Notes: a model not told the origin generated them from the sequence alone. 5,389 bases of DNA from Gammaproteobacteria bacterium (GCA_003540955.1 DPMX01000330.1:561-5949), one strand, 5' to 3'; shown: positions 1 through 5,389, counted from the stretch's first letter. A program made the numbers and translations.

Positions 1-1088
1 AACATTGAAGAAATTGATAATAAAGCGGAATCAGCGGTTGACATCATAGCGGCTAGTACCGCCGACAAGAGTACTACGACGAGTCCGTAACCGATTACTG
101 AGTGCGCTTGGATGTCCCGCAATACTCGGCCGAAAATTTGATCTGATGCAGCACCTTCAAGACCAGGTATGTAGGCGGCAGCCATAATTCCTGCAATTAC
201 GGCAATGATCATGGTCGGCAGTGGCATAAATGCCATTACGGCGAGGCTGCGGCGTAAAGCTATGGCCGAACGCGCCGCATAAATACGTTGGATAGCTTGT
301 GGGTAGAGCGATACGGCGAGGCCGGCGGTTAGAATATAGCTTAGCCATTCCCGAAATTGAAGATTTGTCGGCGGCAGTGCTTTCCGAGTTCCGTCCGATA
401 GGTCTCGTTCCATCAGGATTTGTGTTGCGTCTGCGAGCGGACCATAGCGGTCGAACAAGAGAATCAACAGCACGCCGAAACCAAGAGCGAGGATCACACC
501 TTGGATCGCGTCAGTCCAAGCGATCGCGCGGAGGCCCCCAAGGGTGCCATAAATTACCATGATCAGGGCGAGGACAACTACGCCGCCGATGTATGCGACG
601 TCTTGATTAAATTCCGCAAGCCCTTGCATGGCGCGACCCATGGCCATCAATTGGGCTAACAGGAAATTACAAAGAACGACTATCAGAGTTAGAGTGACAA
701 TAATTGTAAGAACTTTGTTCCCATAACGGTCCTCGACGTAGTCGCTTGGGGTAACGTAGCCTCGTATTTTTGCGACCACATAGAGGTGTGGCGCATATAT
801 CAAATAGCATACGATTACCGCTGTCATGAAATGGACACTTACAATCCACGCATAGCCGATGCGGTAGGTTGCGCCGGTGAAGGCAAAAAACGTGTTGCCG
901 CTGTATTGAGTGGCGAATAGAGTCAGAAATAAAATGGTGAAGCCGAAGCCTGGACCGGCAAGGTAGAAATCACTAAGTGAGTCTTCTAGACGGGACCGTT
1001 TACCAACAATGCCAATACCGACCAACGAGGTAAGATATATCCCGATGAAAATCCACGCGCCGGCGCCGAATGGCATTAAAACATCCAT
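1..1088 (-). CDS. Sodium:solute symporter (SSS/SSF family), C-terminus cut by window edge
   Basis: This is an inner-membrane secondary transporter expected to couple Na+ entry to uptake of a small organic solute; the substrate cannot be read from the sequence. It begins at ATG 1088, and 362 codons are visible, against roughly 480-500 residues in typical family members, so the last helices lie outside the window. The visible part is a chain of about nine or ten hydrophobic helices. Family landmarks are FATQYSGNTFFAFTG in the first core helix (about residues 58-72), the SSF signature GTLGGLRAIAWTDAIQ (about 181-196), YPQAIQRIYAARS (about 260-272) and MMSTADSALLS near the edge. In that last motif Ser350-Thr351 align with the Na+-site Ser/Thr pair known from PutP. 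The in-frame TAA of the upstream small gene lies one codon before the start, so the two genes are almost certainly co-transcribed and translationally coupled. I see no strong Shine-Dalgarno, which fits coupling. Family assignment is secure; substrate is unknown. Confidence 0.95.
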   Translation of the reverse strand, partial: MDVLMPFGAGAWIFIGIYLTSLVGIGIVGKRSRLEDSLSDFYLAGPGFGFTILFLTLFATQYSGNTFFAFTGATYRIGYAWIVSVHFMTAVIVCYLIYAPHLYVVAKIRGYVTPSDYVEDRYGNKVLTIIVTLTLIVVLCNFLLAQLMAMGRAMQGLAEFNQDVAYIGGVVVLALIMVIYGTLGGLRAIAWTDAIQGVILALGFGVLLILLFDRYGPLADATQILMERDLSDGTRKALPPTNLQFREWLSYILTAGLAVSLYPQAIQRIYAARSAIALRRSLAVMAFMPLPTMIIAVIAGIMAAAYIPGLEGAASDQIFGRVLRDIQAHSVIGYGLVVVLLSAVLAAMMSTADSALLSISSM

Positions 1089-1091
1089 GTG

Positions 1092-1361
1092 TTAGTCGAT
1101 GTTTGAGCTATAGTGGGGTTCTTCTCCCTCAGATTGATTCGAATCGCCCGGTAGTCGCGAACGCAATAGCCAAGCCGTGAAAATCGAACAAATAATTGAC
1201 GATCCGATCGCGATAATTACCCACCCTGGCATACCAAATATGATTACGTGATTGTCATTTGGCCAGTACCAGGGTATGCCGACTACGATTAATACAAGGT
1301 AGATAATCGTTGGCCACCAAACCGGGGGGGGTGGTATGGGAAAATTTTTAGTTTTATTCAT
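1092..1361 (-). CDS. Small two-helix membrane protein, DUF3311-like symporter partner
   Basis: This 89-residue protein has a short proline-rich N-terminus, a first hydrophobic helix (about residues 17-33) ending in GIPWYWP, a second helix (about 44-66) introduced by FGMPGW, and a charged, acidic tail ending in NID. Two helices with a G-x-P turn and a P-x-W motif resemble the small DUF3311-type proteins encoded next to SSS transporters. The match is by shape and context, and DUF4212 is an alternative. It ends 3 nt before the symporter start, so it is likely an accessory or stabilising subunit of that transporter in the inner membrane; this role is inferred. The start is ATG 1361 with no clear Shine-Dalgarno. 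The codons for the N-terminal prolines form an unbroken run of eight C on the coding strand (1324-1331), a possible slippage site. Confidence 0.8.
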   Translation of the reverse strand: MNKTKNFPIPPPPVWWPTIIYLVLIVVGIPWYWPNDNHVIIFGMPGWVIIAIGSSIICSIFTAWLLRSRLPGDSNQSEGEEPHYSSNID

Positions 1362-1453
1362 CTAAGTAAATTTTACACGGTCCTATAAGTCGTGCCGTAG
1401 CTCCCAGTAAGCCATAACAAATAAGCAGAAAAGCGATGCCGTAGTTCACAACA

Positions 1454-1480
1454 GCGTCGTACGCGTCGTGTAGCGTTCGT
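1454..1480. repeat. Short tandem repeat, about 9-bp period, after the VWA stop codon
   Basis: GCGTCGT occurs at 1454-1460 and again at 1463-1469, followed by a degenerate third copy (GCGTTCGT) that reaches the VWA stop codon. It sits in the 119-nt gap between the VWA gene and the small membrane protein. It does not fold into a clear terminator and no T-tract follows. The gap holds no promoter I would defend. The repeat may be chance. Confidence 0.3.
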
Positions 1481-2665
1481 TTAGTGAGATTTTTTGAGCG
1501 CTTTCATTGCGCGTTCGAGACCATCAACAGTTAGCGGAAACATTCGGTCTGCAACGAGTTCTTTCGTCATTGTTATCGATGGTATGTGCCCCCAGTAATC
1601 TTCGGGTTGCGGATTTAACCAAACTGCGTATGGGTACACTGCCATCATCCGGGCCATCCAATCGGCTCCGGGTTCTTCGTTCCAGTGCTCGACACTTCCA
1701 CCTACTGCCATAATTTCATATGGACTCATAGTTGCGTCGCCGACAAAGACGATTTTATGGTCGGCACTATAGGTATTAATAACTTCGGTAGTCGGTATGC
1801 GAACATTGGAGCGCAGCTGGTTATCCTTCCACACAGATTCATAAATGAAATTGTGGAAATAGTAATATTCTAGATGTTTGAATTCTGAACGCGCGGCAGA
1901 AAATAGTTCTTCGCAGATTTTTACGTGGGGGTCCATTGAACCACCGACATCCAAAAAAAGTAGAACTTTAACTGTATTATGGCGCTCTGGAATCATTTTG
2001 ATATCTAGATAACCGCCATTTCGGGCAGTTGACCCAATCGTGTCATGCAGGTCGAGTTCTTCTTCCGCGCCTTCGCGGGCGAAACGGCGTAATTGACGCA
2101 AGGCGATTTTTATATTTCGAGTTCCCAGTTCGACTTGATCGTCTAGGTTCGCATAATTACGTTGATCCCAGACCTTAACCGCTCGACTTTGGCGCGATTC
2201 CGTTTGACCTATTCGGACTCCTTCTGGATTGTAGCCATTCGCACCGAACGGCGACGTTCCTCCGGTCCCAATCATTTTATTGCCACCATGGTGTTCTTTT
2301 TTTTGTTCAGCTAGCCGTTCGCGTAATGTCTCCATTAACTTTTCCCAGCCACCTAAGCTTTCTATCATCGCTTTCTCTTCGTCACTGAGGTTGAGTTCCT
2401 TCTGCTTCTTTAGCCAGTCCAGCGGAATTTCACCGATAATTTCGTCGAAAAGGGATTCTTTACCTTGCATGTAATCGCTAAAAATTTGATCGAAGCGGTC
2501 GAAAAACCGTTCGTCTTTTATAAGGGCAGACCGGGCAATATAATAGAAGGCCTCCGTTCTGTAAGCTGCAAGTTGGCTGTCAAGCGCCCTGAGCAGAGTC
2601 AGATATTCGGTAATTGAAACCGGTATCTGGGCCTTACGCAGGTTGTAAAAGAGGTCAGTTAGCAC
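1481..2665 (-). CDS. VWA-domain protein, CoxE-like, partner of the MoxR ATPase
   Basis: This 394-residue cytoplasmic protein (GTG start at 2665) belongs to the CoxE-like VWA group that works with MoxR ATPases in maturing or remodelling client enzymes; the client here is unknown. The N-terminal helical region starts LTDLFYNLRKAQIPVSITEYL, the usual beginning of the family. A charged helix and a Gly/Asn-rich linker (about 127-155) follow, then a C-terminal VWA domain with the metal-site motif DVGGSMD at 239-245. That motif is D-x-G-G-S rather than the canonical D-x-S-x-S. The loop FVGDATMSPYE carries Asp310 and Thr312. The open frame extends 36 codons further upstream to ATG 2773, but that stretch is Cys/Lys-rich, unlike the family, and lies inside moxR in another frame. 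GTG 2665 overlaps the end of moxR by 11 nt, which indicates translational coupling. Family is confident; exact start is very likely. Confidence 0.93.
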   Translation of the reverse strand: MLTDLFYNLRKAQIPVSITEYLTLLRALDSQLAAYRTEAFYYIARSALIKDERFFDRFDQIFSDYMQGKESLFDEIIGEIPLDWLKKQKELNLSDEEKAMIESLGGWEKLMETLRERLAEQKKEHHGGNKMIGTGGTSPFGANGYNPEGVRIGQTESRQSRAVKVWDQRNYANLDDQVELGTRNIKIALRQLRRFAREGAEEELDLHDTIGSTARNGGYLDIKMIPERHNTVKVLLFLDVGGSMDPHVKICEELFSAARSEFKHLEYYYFHNFIYESVWKDNQLRSNVRIPTTEVINTYSADHKIVFVGDATMSPYEIMAVGGSVEHWNEEPGADWMARMMAVYPYAVWLNPQPEDYWGHIPSITMTKELVADRMFPLTVDGLERAMKALKKSH

Positions 2666-3512
2666 CTGAGCGTCGCGACATGAACACAAGACGTTCAAAC
2701 AAATGCATGTCTTGCTCGTTTTTGAGCAGTGCGCCATACAGTTTGGGGATCGCTTTGCGCGAGTCTTTCTCACGTAGGGCTTCGGGAGGAATATCGTCAG
2801 CGACTAAAAGCTTGATCCAGTCGAGCAGTTCTGACGTCGATGGCTTTTTCTTCAATCCTGGTAGTTCGCGAAGTTCAAAGAAACATTCCATTGCTTCGGA
2901 CAATAAACGTTTTTTAATATTCGGATAATGTACTTTGATGATGGCATCCATTGTTTCCATATCTGGGAACTGTATGTAATGGAAAAAACACCTCCGTAAA
3001 AACGCATCAGGGAGTTCTTTTTCATTATTGCTAGTGATTATGATTATCGGGCGCTGGAGGGCCTTCACAGTTTCCTTCGTCTCATAGACAAAGAATTCCA
3101 TACGATCGAGTTCTTGTAAGAGGTCGTTAGGAAACTCGATATCGGCTTTATCGATTTCGTCGATTAATAAAACTGGTTGGCGGTCCATCCCAAAGGCTTC
3201 CCACAATTTACCTTTTAAGATGTAGTTATTGATATCATGAACGCGTTCGTCGCCTAGCTGTGAGTCACGCAATCGAGCAACGGCATCATATTCGTACAAA
3301 CCCTTGGCCGCCTTTGTGGTGGATTTTATGTGCCACTGAATCAACGGTGCATCGAGTACCTTTGCGATTTCTTCGGCCAGCATTGTTTTACCGGTACCTG
3401 GCTCCCCCTTAACTAGCAGCGGGCGTTCCAGAGTGATCGCTGCATTTACTGCCAGCATCAAGTCTTCAGTGGCAATATATGTGTCCGTGCCCGAGAATTG
3501 GTTTTTTGACAT
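2655..3512 (-). CDS. MoxR-family AAA+ ATPase
   Basis: This 285-residue cytoplasmic AAA+ ATPase is expected to form a ring that uses ATP hydrolysis to remodel a client together with its VWA partner. Visible motifs in order are Walker A GEPGTGKT (residues 36-43), Walker B VLLIDEID (114-121), sensor 1 IIIITSNNEKELP (156-168) and the arginine-finger region FLRRC (171-175). The C-terminal lid is helical and the length is normal for this branch. I chose ATG 3512 because GAGAG lies 5 nt upstream; an in-frame TTG four codons earlier (3524) would overlap that site. Its 3' end overlaps the VWA gene by 11 nt, the classic MoxR-VWA arrangement also seen in CoxD-CoxE of CO dehydrogenase clusters. No CO dehydrogenase or other obvious client gene is in the window. 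A 380-nt region without a recognised gene lies upstream and may contain its leader. Confidence 0.95.
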   Translation of the reverse strand: MSKNQFSGTDTYIATEDLMLAVNAAITLERPLLVKGEPGTGKTMLAEEIAKVLDAPLIQWHIKSTTKAAKGLYEYDAVARLRDSQLGDERVHDINNYILKGKLWEAFGMDRQPVLLIDEIDKADIEFPNDLLQELDRMEFFVYETKETVKALQRPIIIITSNNEKELPDAFLRRCFFHYIQFPDMETMDAIIKVHYPNIKKRLLSEAMECFFELRELPGLKKKPSTSELLDWIKLLVADDIPPEALREKDSRKAIPKLYGALLKNEQDMHLFERLVFMSRRSGAN

Positions 3513-3517
3513 TGAGT

Positions 3518-3522
3518 CTCTC
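3518..3522 (-). promoter_or_regulatory. Ribosome binding site of moxR
   Basis: The minus strand reads GAGAG with 5 nt to ATG 3512. It decides between the ATG and the in-frame TTG at 3524, which would lie upstream of and overlap this site. Confidence 0.55.
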
Positions 3523-3646
3523 AAATTTATAGGGTCAATAGCCCATTGTAATGCATACTGCCTACCAAGGAGCTATTTTGTAGCTGATAAGGCTGCCTAA
3601 AGCACCGAGTAAATAAGCGGCTACTATCCTAATTGGCCGAGTCCCT

Positions 3647-3738
3647 AGTTGTCGAGGCCATCGCCAACTCGTTCTTTCAGGGAATTAAAACCCAGCTGTT
3701 ATCGACACTGCTGGCGAGCGAAGCACCTACCTCGCTCG
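3647..3738. other. Cluster of three hairpins, two of them back to back
   Basis: Hairpin 1 (3647-3669) pairs AGTTG with CAACT and, after one T-C mismatch, CGA with TCG, leaving the 5-base loop GGCCA. Hairpin 2 (3692-3714) pairs CCAGC with GCTGG and TGT with ACA around the loop TATCG, with a 2-base bulge. Hairpin 3 (3715-3738) is a perfect 7-bp GC-rich stem, CGAGCGA with TCGCTCG, with a 10-base loop, and starts at the base after hairpin 2 ends. No T-tract follows on either strand, so these are not ordinary terminators. Whether the unit acts as RNA, and on which strand, cannot be told. A regulatory leader, a small RNA or a REP-like element are all possible. Confidence 0.45.
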
Positions 3739-3782
3739 GTTGGTGGCTACAAACACTCGGTTTTTAGTGGCATCTCCTAATT

Positions 3783-3839
3783 TTATTTTCCTGAAGGCGC
3801 TAAGTATTCATCTATTACAATTGCTTTGGTAGGCGGCAT
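3783..3839 (-). CDS. Possible 18-residue micro-ORF upstream of moxR
   Basis: The frame reads MPPTKAIVIDEYLAPSGK and ends in TAA. The reason to list it is a good Shine-Dalgarno: AGGA at 3846-3849 on the minus strand, 6 nt before the ATG. It precedes the hairpin cluster and moxR in the same direction, which resembles a leader-peptide arrangement. I recognise no homologue, and it could equally be chance or the start of a decayed gene. Confidence 0.2.
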   Translation of the reverse strand: MPPTKAIVIDEYLAPSGK

Positions 3840-3892
3840 CAGTTTTCCTGTGGTAGAAACATATCATCGTTATGCAGGTTACTCAGGATAAA

Positions 3893-4099
3893 TTAAGCGT
3901 CCAGGTTTGGTATCAATTGGCTTTTGAGTCGTGATATTTGATCTTTTAGTAAGAGCTTACGTAACTTAAGCCTACGTATCATTAGTTGGTCAACGTCTAA
4001 CGTCCCCGACAACCTGGTAACTACTTCATCGAGATCGCGATGTTCGATCTGCAATTCGTATATCCGTCTTTGTATTGCTTGTTCTGAGACGTTTGTCAC
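3893..4099 (-). CDS. YdcH/DUF465 family small coiled-coil protein
   Basis: This small, highly charged cytoplasmic protein of 68 residues is predicted to be almost entirely helical. The motif YELQIEHRDLDEVV (about 14-27) and the C-terminal LKLRKLLLKDQISRLK (44-59) followed by IPNLDA are the DUF465/YdcH pattern: E-H-x-x-L-D in helix one and K-x-x-K-L-x-L-K-D in helix two. The molecular role of the family is not established. I chose GTG 4099 because it leaves about eight residues before the domain, as is usual for the family. The frame stays open upstream to TTG 4123, which would add METARENF-type residues; neither start has a strong Shine-Dalgarno. It is separated by gaps from CPXCG upstream (138 nt) and moxR downstream, so it may be its own unit. 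Confidence 0.85.
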   Translation of the reverse strand: MTNVSEQAIQRRIYELQIEHRDLDEVVTRLSGTLDVDQLMIRRLKLRKLLLKDQISRLKSQLIPNLDA

Positions 4100-4109
4100 A
4101 AAATTTTCT

Positions 4110-4169
4110 CTAGCCGTTTCCAACAGGCTCTTTGTGGCGGGCGTTATTGAGTGCCTTATGGGTGGCCAT
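4110..4169 (-). CDS. Possible 19-residue leader ORF before the DUF465 gene
   Basis: An ATG at 4169 opens the frame MATHKALNNARHKEPVGNG, closed by TAG at 4110-4112, 10 nt before the GTG I prefer for the DUF465 gene. If translated, it could deliver ribosomes to that weak non-ATG start. The nearest Shine-Dalgarno-like GAGGT is about 13 nt upstream of the ATG, which is too far, so support is thin. Confidence 0.15.
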   Translation of the reverse strand: MATHKALNNARHKEPVGNG

Positions 4170-4173
4170 TAAA

Positions 4174-4179
4174 ACTATA
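4174..4179 (-). promoter_or_regulatory. Candidate -10 box for the DUF465 gene
   Basis: The minus strand reads TATAGT, five of six bases of the sigma-70 -10 consensus, in the gap between CPXCG and DUF465. The best -35-like element, TTGGCG, is 20 nt upstream, longer than the usual spacing, so this is a weak call. Confidence 0.22.
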
Positions 4180-4237
4180 CTTACCTCACCGCAAATTATC
4201 GCCAAGGCGCCCCTCGTCTCGAGTAGGATTATTCAAG

Positions 4238-4423
4238 CTATTCATCAGCCCGGCCATATTTAAAATCATCCGTGAAATTATTTTCTGAGCGATAACTCAG
4301 CTCGATTGGGCGACAGCATACTTCGCAATCCTCGATATAGGTTTGTTCTTTAATTGATAGGTCAAGCATCATGGAAATTGATTCTCCGCAGTATGGGCAA
4401 GAAAAATGATGCTCGTCTAACAC
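4238..4423 (-). CDS. CPXCG motif-containing cysteine-rich protein
   Basis: This 61-residue protein has two paired cysteine motifs expected to bind one zinc ion in a small ribbon: CPYCGE at residues 9-14 and EDCEVCCRPI at 31-40 (Cys33, Cys36, Cys37). The linker includes D-x-S and YIEDC, and the tail is acidic; together this is the full pattern of the CPXCG family, at its normal length. Its biochemical role is unknown. The start is GTG 4423; a TGA lies two codons upstream in the same frame, so no longer start exists. It begins 13 nt after the yajQ stop without a clear Shine-Dalgarno, which indicates co-transcription and probably translational coupling with yajQ. Confidence 0.92.
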   Translation of the reverse strand: MLDEHHFSCPYCGESISMMLDLSIKEQTYIEDCEVCCRPIELSYRSENNFTDDFKYGRADE

Positions 4424-4436
4424 TTGTCAAGGGGAC

Positions 4437-4919
4437 TCAATCGCGAAAATTAGTGAACTGGATAGGCAAATCAAGAGGTGTTTTTTTTAATTGAGCCATT
4501 ACGACCTGCAGATCGTTACGCTTTTTACCGCTGATTCGGACTTGATCTTGTTGTATTTGCGCTTGCACTTTTAGTTTTGTTTCCTTGGCGAGTTTAACGA
4601 TTTTTCTCGCAGCATTTTTATCGATACCTTGTCGTGCGAGCATTCGTTGTTTGCACGAGTTAATTGTGGTTTCGACTTCCTCAAGCTGAAGACATGCGAT
4701 GTCGAGACCACGTTTCGTAATCTTACCTTGCAAGATATCGTGAATTTGAGCGATATGAAATTCAGCATCTGCGATAATGGTGAGTGCATGTCCGTCTTGT
4801 TCGACGCTGGCACAGGTCTCTTTTAGATCGAAGCGATTGCTGACCTCGCGATTAGTTTGATCGACTGCGTTGGTTAGCTCATGGAGGTCGACTTCAGATA
4901 CGACATCAAAGGACGGCAT
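4437..4919 (-). CDS. yajQ: YajQ family nucleotide-binding protein
   Basis: This 160-residue cytoplasmic protein is full length for the YajQ (UPF0234) family. It starts MPSFDVVSEVDLHELTNAV, which is the family N-terminus, and ends with the conserved KLKVQAQIQQDQVRISGKKR and PIQFTNFRD segments. The fold is two ferredoxin-like domains. A Xanthomonas member binds cyclic di-GMP and acts with a transcription factor, and other members bind nucleotides or RNA; which applies here is not visible. The start is ATG 4919 with GGAG 7 nt upstream. It is the first gene of a likely two-gene unit with the CPXCG gene and is divergent from the M16 protease gene. In related sequences the segment after RFD is usually Phe-rich; here it reads LKETCASVE, a mild variation. 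Confidence 0.96.
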   Translation of the reverse strand: MPSFDVVSEVDLHELTNAVDQTNREVSNRFDLKETCASVEQDGHALTIIADAEFHIAQIHDILQGKITKRGLDIACLQLEEVETTINSCKQRMLARQGIDKNAARKIVKLAKETKLKVQAQIQQDQVRISGKKRNDLQVVMAQLKKTPLDLPIQFTNFRD

Positions 4920-4926
4920 TTATTTG

Positions 4927-4930
4927 CTCC
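4927..4930 (-). promoter_or_regulatory. Ribosome binding site of yajQ
   Basis: GGAG on the minus strand, 7 nt before ATG 4919, supports that start. Confidence 0.75.
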
Positions 4931-4968
4931 GGTTAACGTGGTAGTGAAAAATTAGTTGGTAATTGAGG

Positions 4969-4974
4969 ATTATG
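4969..4974 (-). promoter_or_regulatory. Candidate -10 box for yajQ
   Basis: The minus strand reads CATAAT, five of six bases of the -10 consensus, about 50 nt before the yajQ start. The sequence 16 nt upstream (TTACGC) is a poor -35, so the promoter would be weak or activator-dependent. Confidence 0.3.
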
Positions 4975-5046
4975 AGTTAGCACAGGGTTTGCGTAACGAA
5001 TATTTGGCCACATAAAATAAAATTTTTGTTCGGACGTTAATAGATC

Positions 5047-5074
5047 CTGACAAGATCAGCTAATGTGGCATTAT
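5047..5074 (+). promoter_or_regulatory. Candidate sigma-70 promoter for the M16 protease gene
   Basis: CTGACA (5047-5052, five of six to the -35 consensus) is followed after 16 nt by CATTAT (5069-5074, four of six to the -10 consensus). It would place transcription start about 65 nt before the ATG at 5147, a sensible leader length. Confidence 0.35.
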
Positions 5075-5129
5075 GGTTCTCTAGTCTGGTTTCGTAAACT
5101 GTAGTCGTTCATATCAAATCAATCTCAGT

Positions 5130-5135
5130 GGAGGT
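5130..5135 (+). promoter_or_regulatory. Ribosome binding site of the M16 protease gene
   Basis: GGAGGT, a strong Shine-Dalgarno, lies 11 nt before ATG 5147. The spacing is slightly long, but no closer in-frame start fits better. Confidence 0.7.
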
Positions 5136-5146
5136 GGTTTCAACAT

Positions 5147-5389
5147 ATGACTCATCCGGCTTTCGAACATAAGTATCGTCGGCACGTGCCAGCACTCTAT
5201 CTCGATTTTGACGCCTACGTTCATCGCAAAACCGGTGCTCAGCATTTCCACTTCAGCTGTGAAGATCAAAATAACGCGTTTATGGTTGCGTTTCCAACAT
5301 TCCCGACCGACTCTACCGGTGTTGCACATATTCTAGAACATACGGCCTTGTGTGGGAGTCGCCGTTACCCAGTTCGCGATCCGTTCTTT
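5147..5389 (+). CDS. M16C (PreP/insulinase-like) zinc metalloprotease, N-terminal fragment
   Basis: Eighty-one codons are visible, starting at ATG 5147 and running off the right edge. The inverted zinc-binding motif HILEH (His61, Glu64, His65) sits in the context STGVAHILEHTALCGSRRYP followed by RDPFF, which is the signature of the M16C presequence-protease/insulinase group. His61 and His65 would bind zinc and Glu64 would act as the catalytic base; the third zinc ligand lies beyond the window. Family members are around 970 residues, two-lobed, and degrade unfolded peptides inside an enclosed chamber. No signal peptide is visible at the N-terminus (MTHPAFEHKYRRH), so a cytoplasmic location is likely. 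It is divergent from yajQ and has its own promoter candidate. Family assignment is strong despite truncation. Confidence 0.93.
   Translation, partial: MTHPAFEHKYRRHVPALYLDFDAYVHRKTGAQHFHFSCEDQNNAFMVAFPTFPTDSTGVAHILEHTALCGSRRYPVRDPFF

Larger units (their letters stand above)
3513..3892. other. 380-nt region without a recognised gene, upstream of moxR
   Basis: All three minus-strand frames and the main plus-strand frames are interrupted by frequent stops, and I recognise no protein family. The region holds a possible 18-residue micro-ORF (3783-3839), a cluster of hairpins (3647-3738), and a smaller inverted repeat AGCTA/TAGCT around 3571-3585. AT-rich stretches near the moxR start (TATAAA on the minus strand around 3526-3531) are too close to the start codon to be a convincing -10 box. 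No standard terminator with a T-tract was found. It may be the moxR leader, a decayed gene, or a small RNA locus. Confidence 0.6.

Noticed and set aside
299..849. Open frames on other frames inside the symporter gene
   Set aside because: The symporter frame is open throughout with family motifs; the others are shadows.
2666..2773. Upstream extension of the VWA frame by 36 codons to ATG 2773
   Set aside because: The added residues are Cys- and Lys-rich, unlike the family, and lie wholly within moxR in another frame. GTG 2665 gives the normal family N-terminus.
2280..2928. Plus-strand open frames across the VWA and moxR genes
   Set aside because: They are antisense shadows of two confidently identified genes, with low-complexity Ser-rich translations.
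3562..3684. Forty-codon open stretch on the minus strand with a hydrophobic segment (VAAYLLGALGSLISY)
   Set aside because: It has no ATG, GTG or TTG codon, follows a stop directly, and overlaps hairpin 1. It could be the tail of a decayed membrane-protein gene, but nothing upstream continues it in any frame.
3715..3738. Perfect 7-bp GC-rich hairpin as a rho-independent terminator
   Set aside because: No T-tract follows on either strand.
4571..4826. Open frames on both strands inside yajQ
   Set aside because: They are shadows of yajQ, which matches its family over its full length.
5114..5329. Minus-strand 71-codon frame over the start of the M16 protease gene
   Set aside because: It lies antisense to a coding region with an intact HXXEH motif and has no family features.

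Overview
The window looks like the chromosome of a Gammaproteobacterium of moderate GC content. The evidence is a YajQ protein, a cysteine-rich CPXCG protein, a YdcH/DUF465 protein, a MoxR ATPase with a CoxE-like VWA partner, and a PreP-like M16 protease, all of kinds I associate with environmental Gammaproteobacteria. Genus-level assignment is not possible from the sequence alone. I saw no rRNA, tRNA, insertion sequence, CRISPR array or phage gene.

Layout: everything from 4919 down to 1 is on the minus strand, and one gene at the right edge runs the other way. Reading in the direction of transcription: yajQ (4919-4437) is followed after 13 nt by a CPXCG zinc-ribbon-like small protein (4423-4238), then a 68-residue YdcH/DUF465 protein (4099-3893). 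A 380-nt stretch without a recognised gene (3513-3892) follows and carries a compact set of hairpins and a possible micro-ORF. Next comes a tightly coupled pair, a MoxR-type AAA+ ATPase (3512-2655) whose last codons overlap the GTG start of a CoxE-like VWA protein (2665-1481). After 119 nt comes a second coupled pair: an 89-residue two-helix membrane protein (1361-1092) and, 3 nt later, a sodium:solute symporter (1088 to beyond position 1, C-terminus missing). On the plus strand, an M16C metalloprotease begins at 5147 and is cut by the right edge after 81 codons. It is divergent from yajQ across a 227-nt promoter region.

How they work together: MoxR and the VWA protein probably form a chaperone pair that remodels or activates a client enzyme not encoded here. 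The small membrane protein is probably an accessory subunit of the symporter. YajQ, CPXCG and DUF465 are conserved housekeeping-type small proteins with poorly defined roles. This is mostly ordinary chromosome. The part least explained by known genes is the leader region upstream of moxR (3513-3892).
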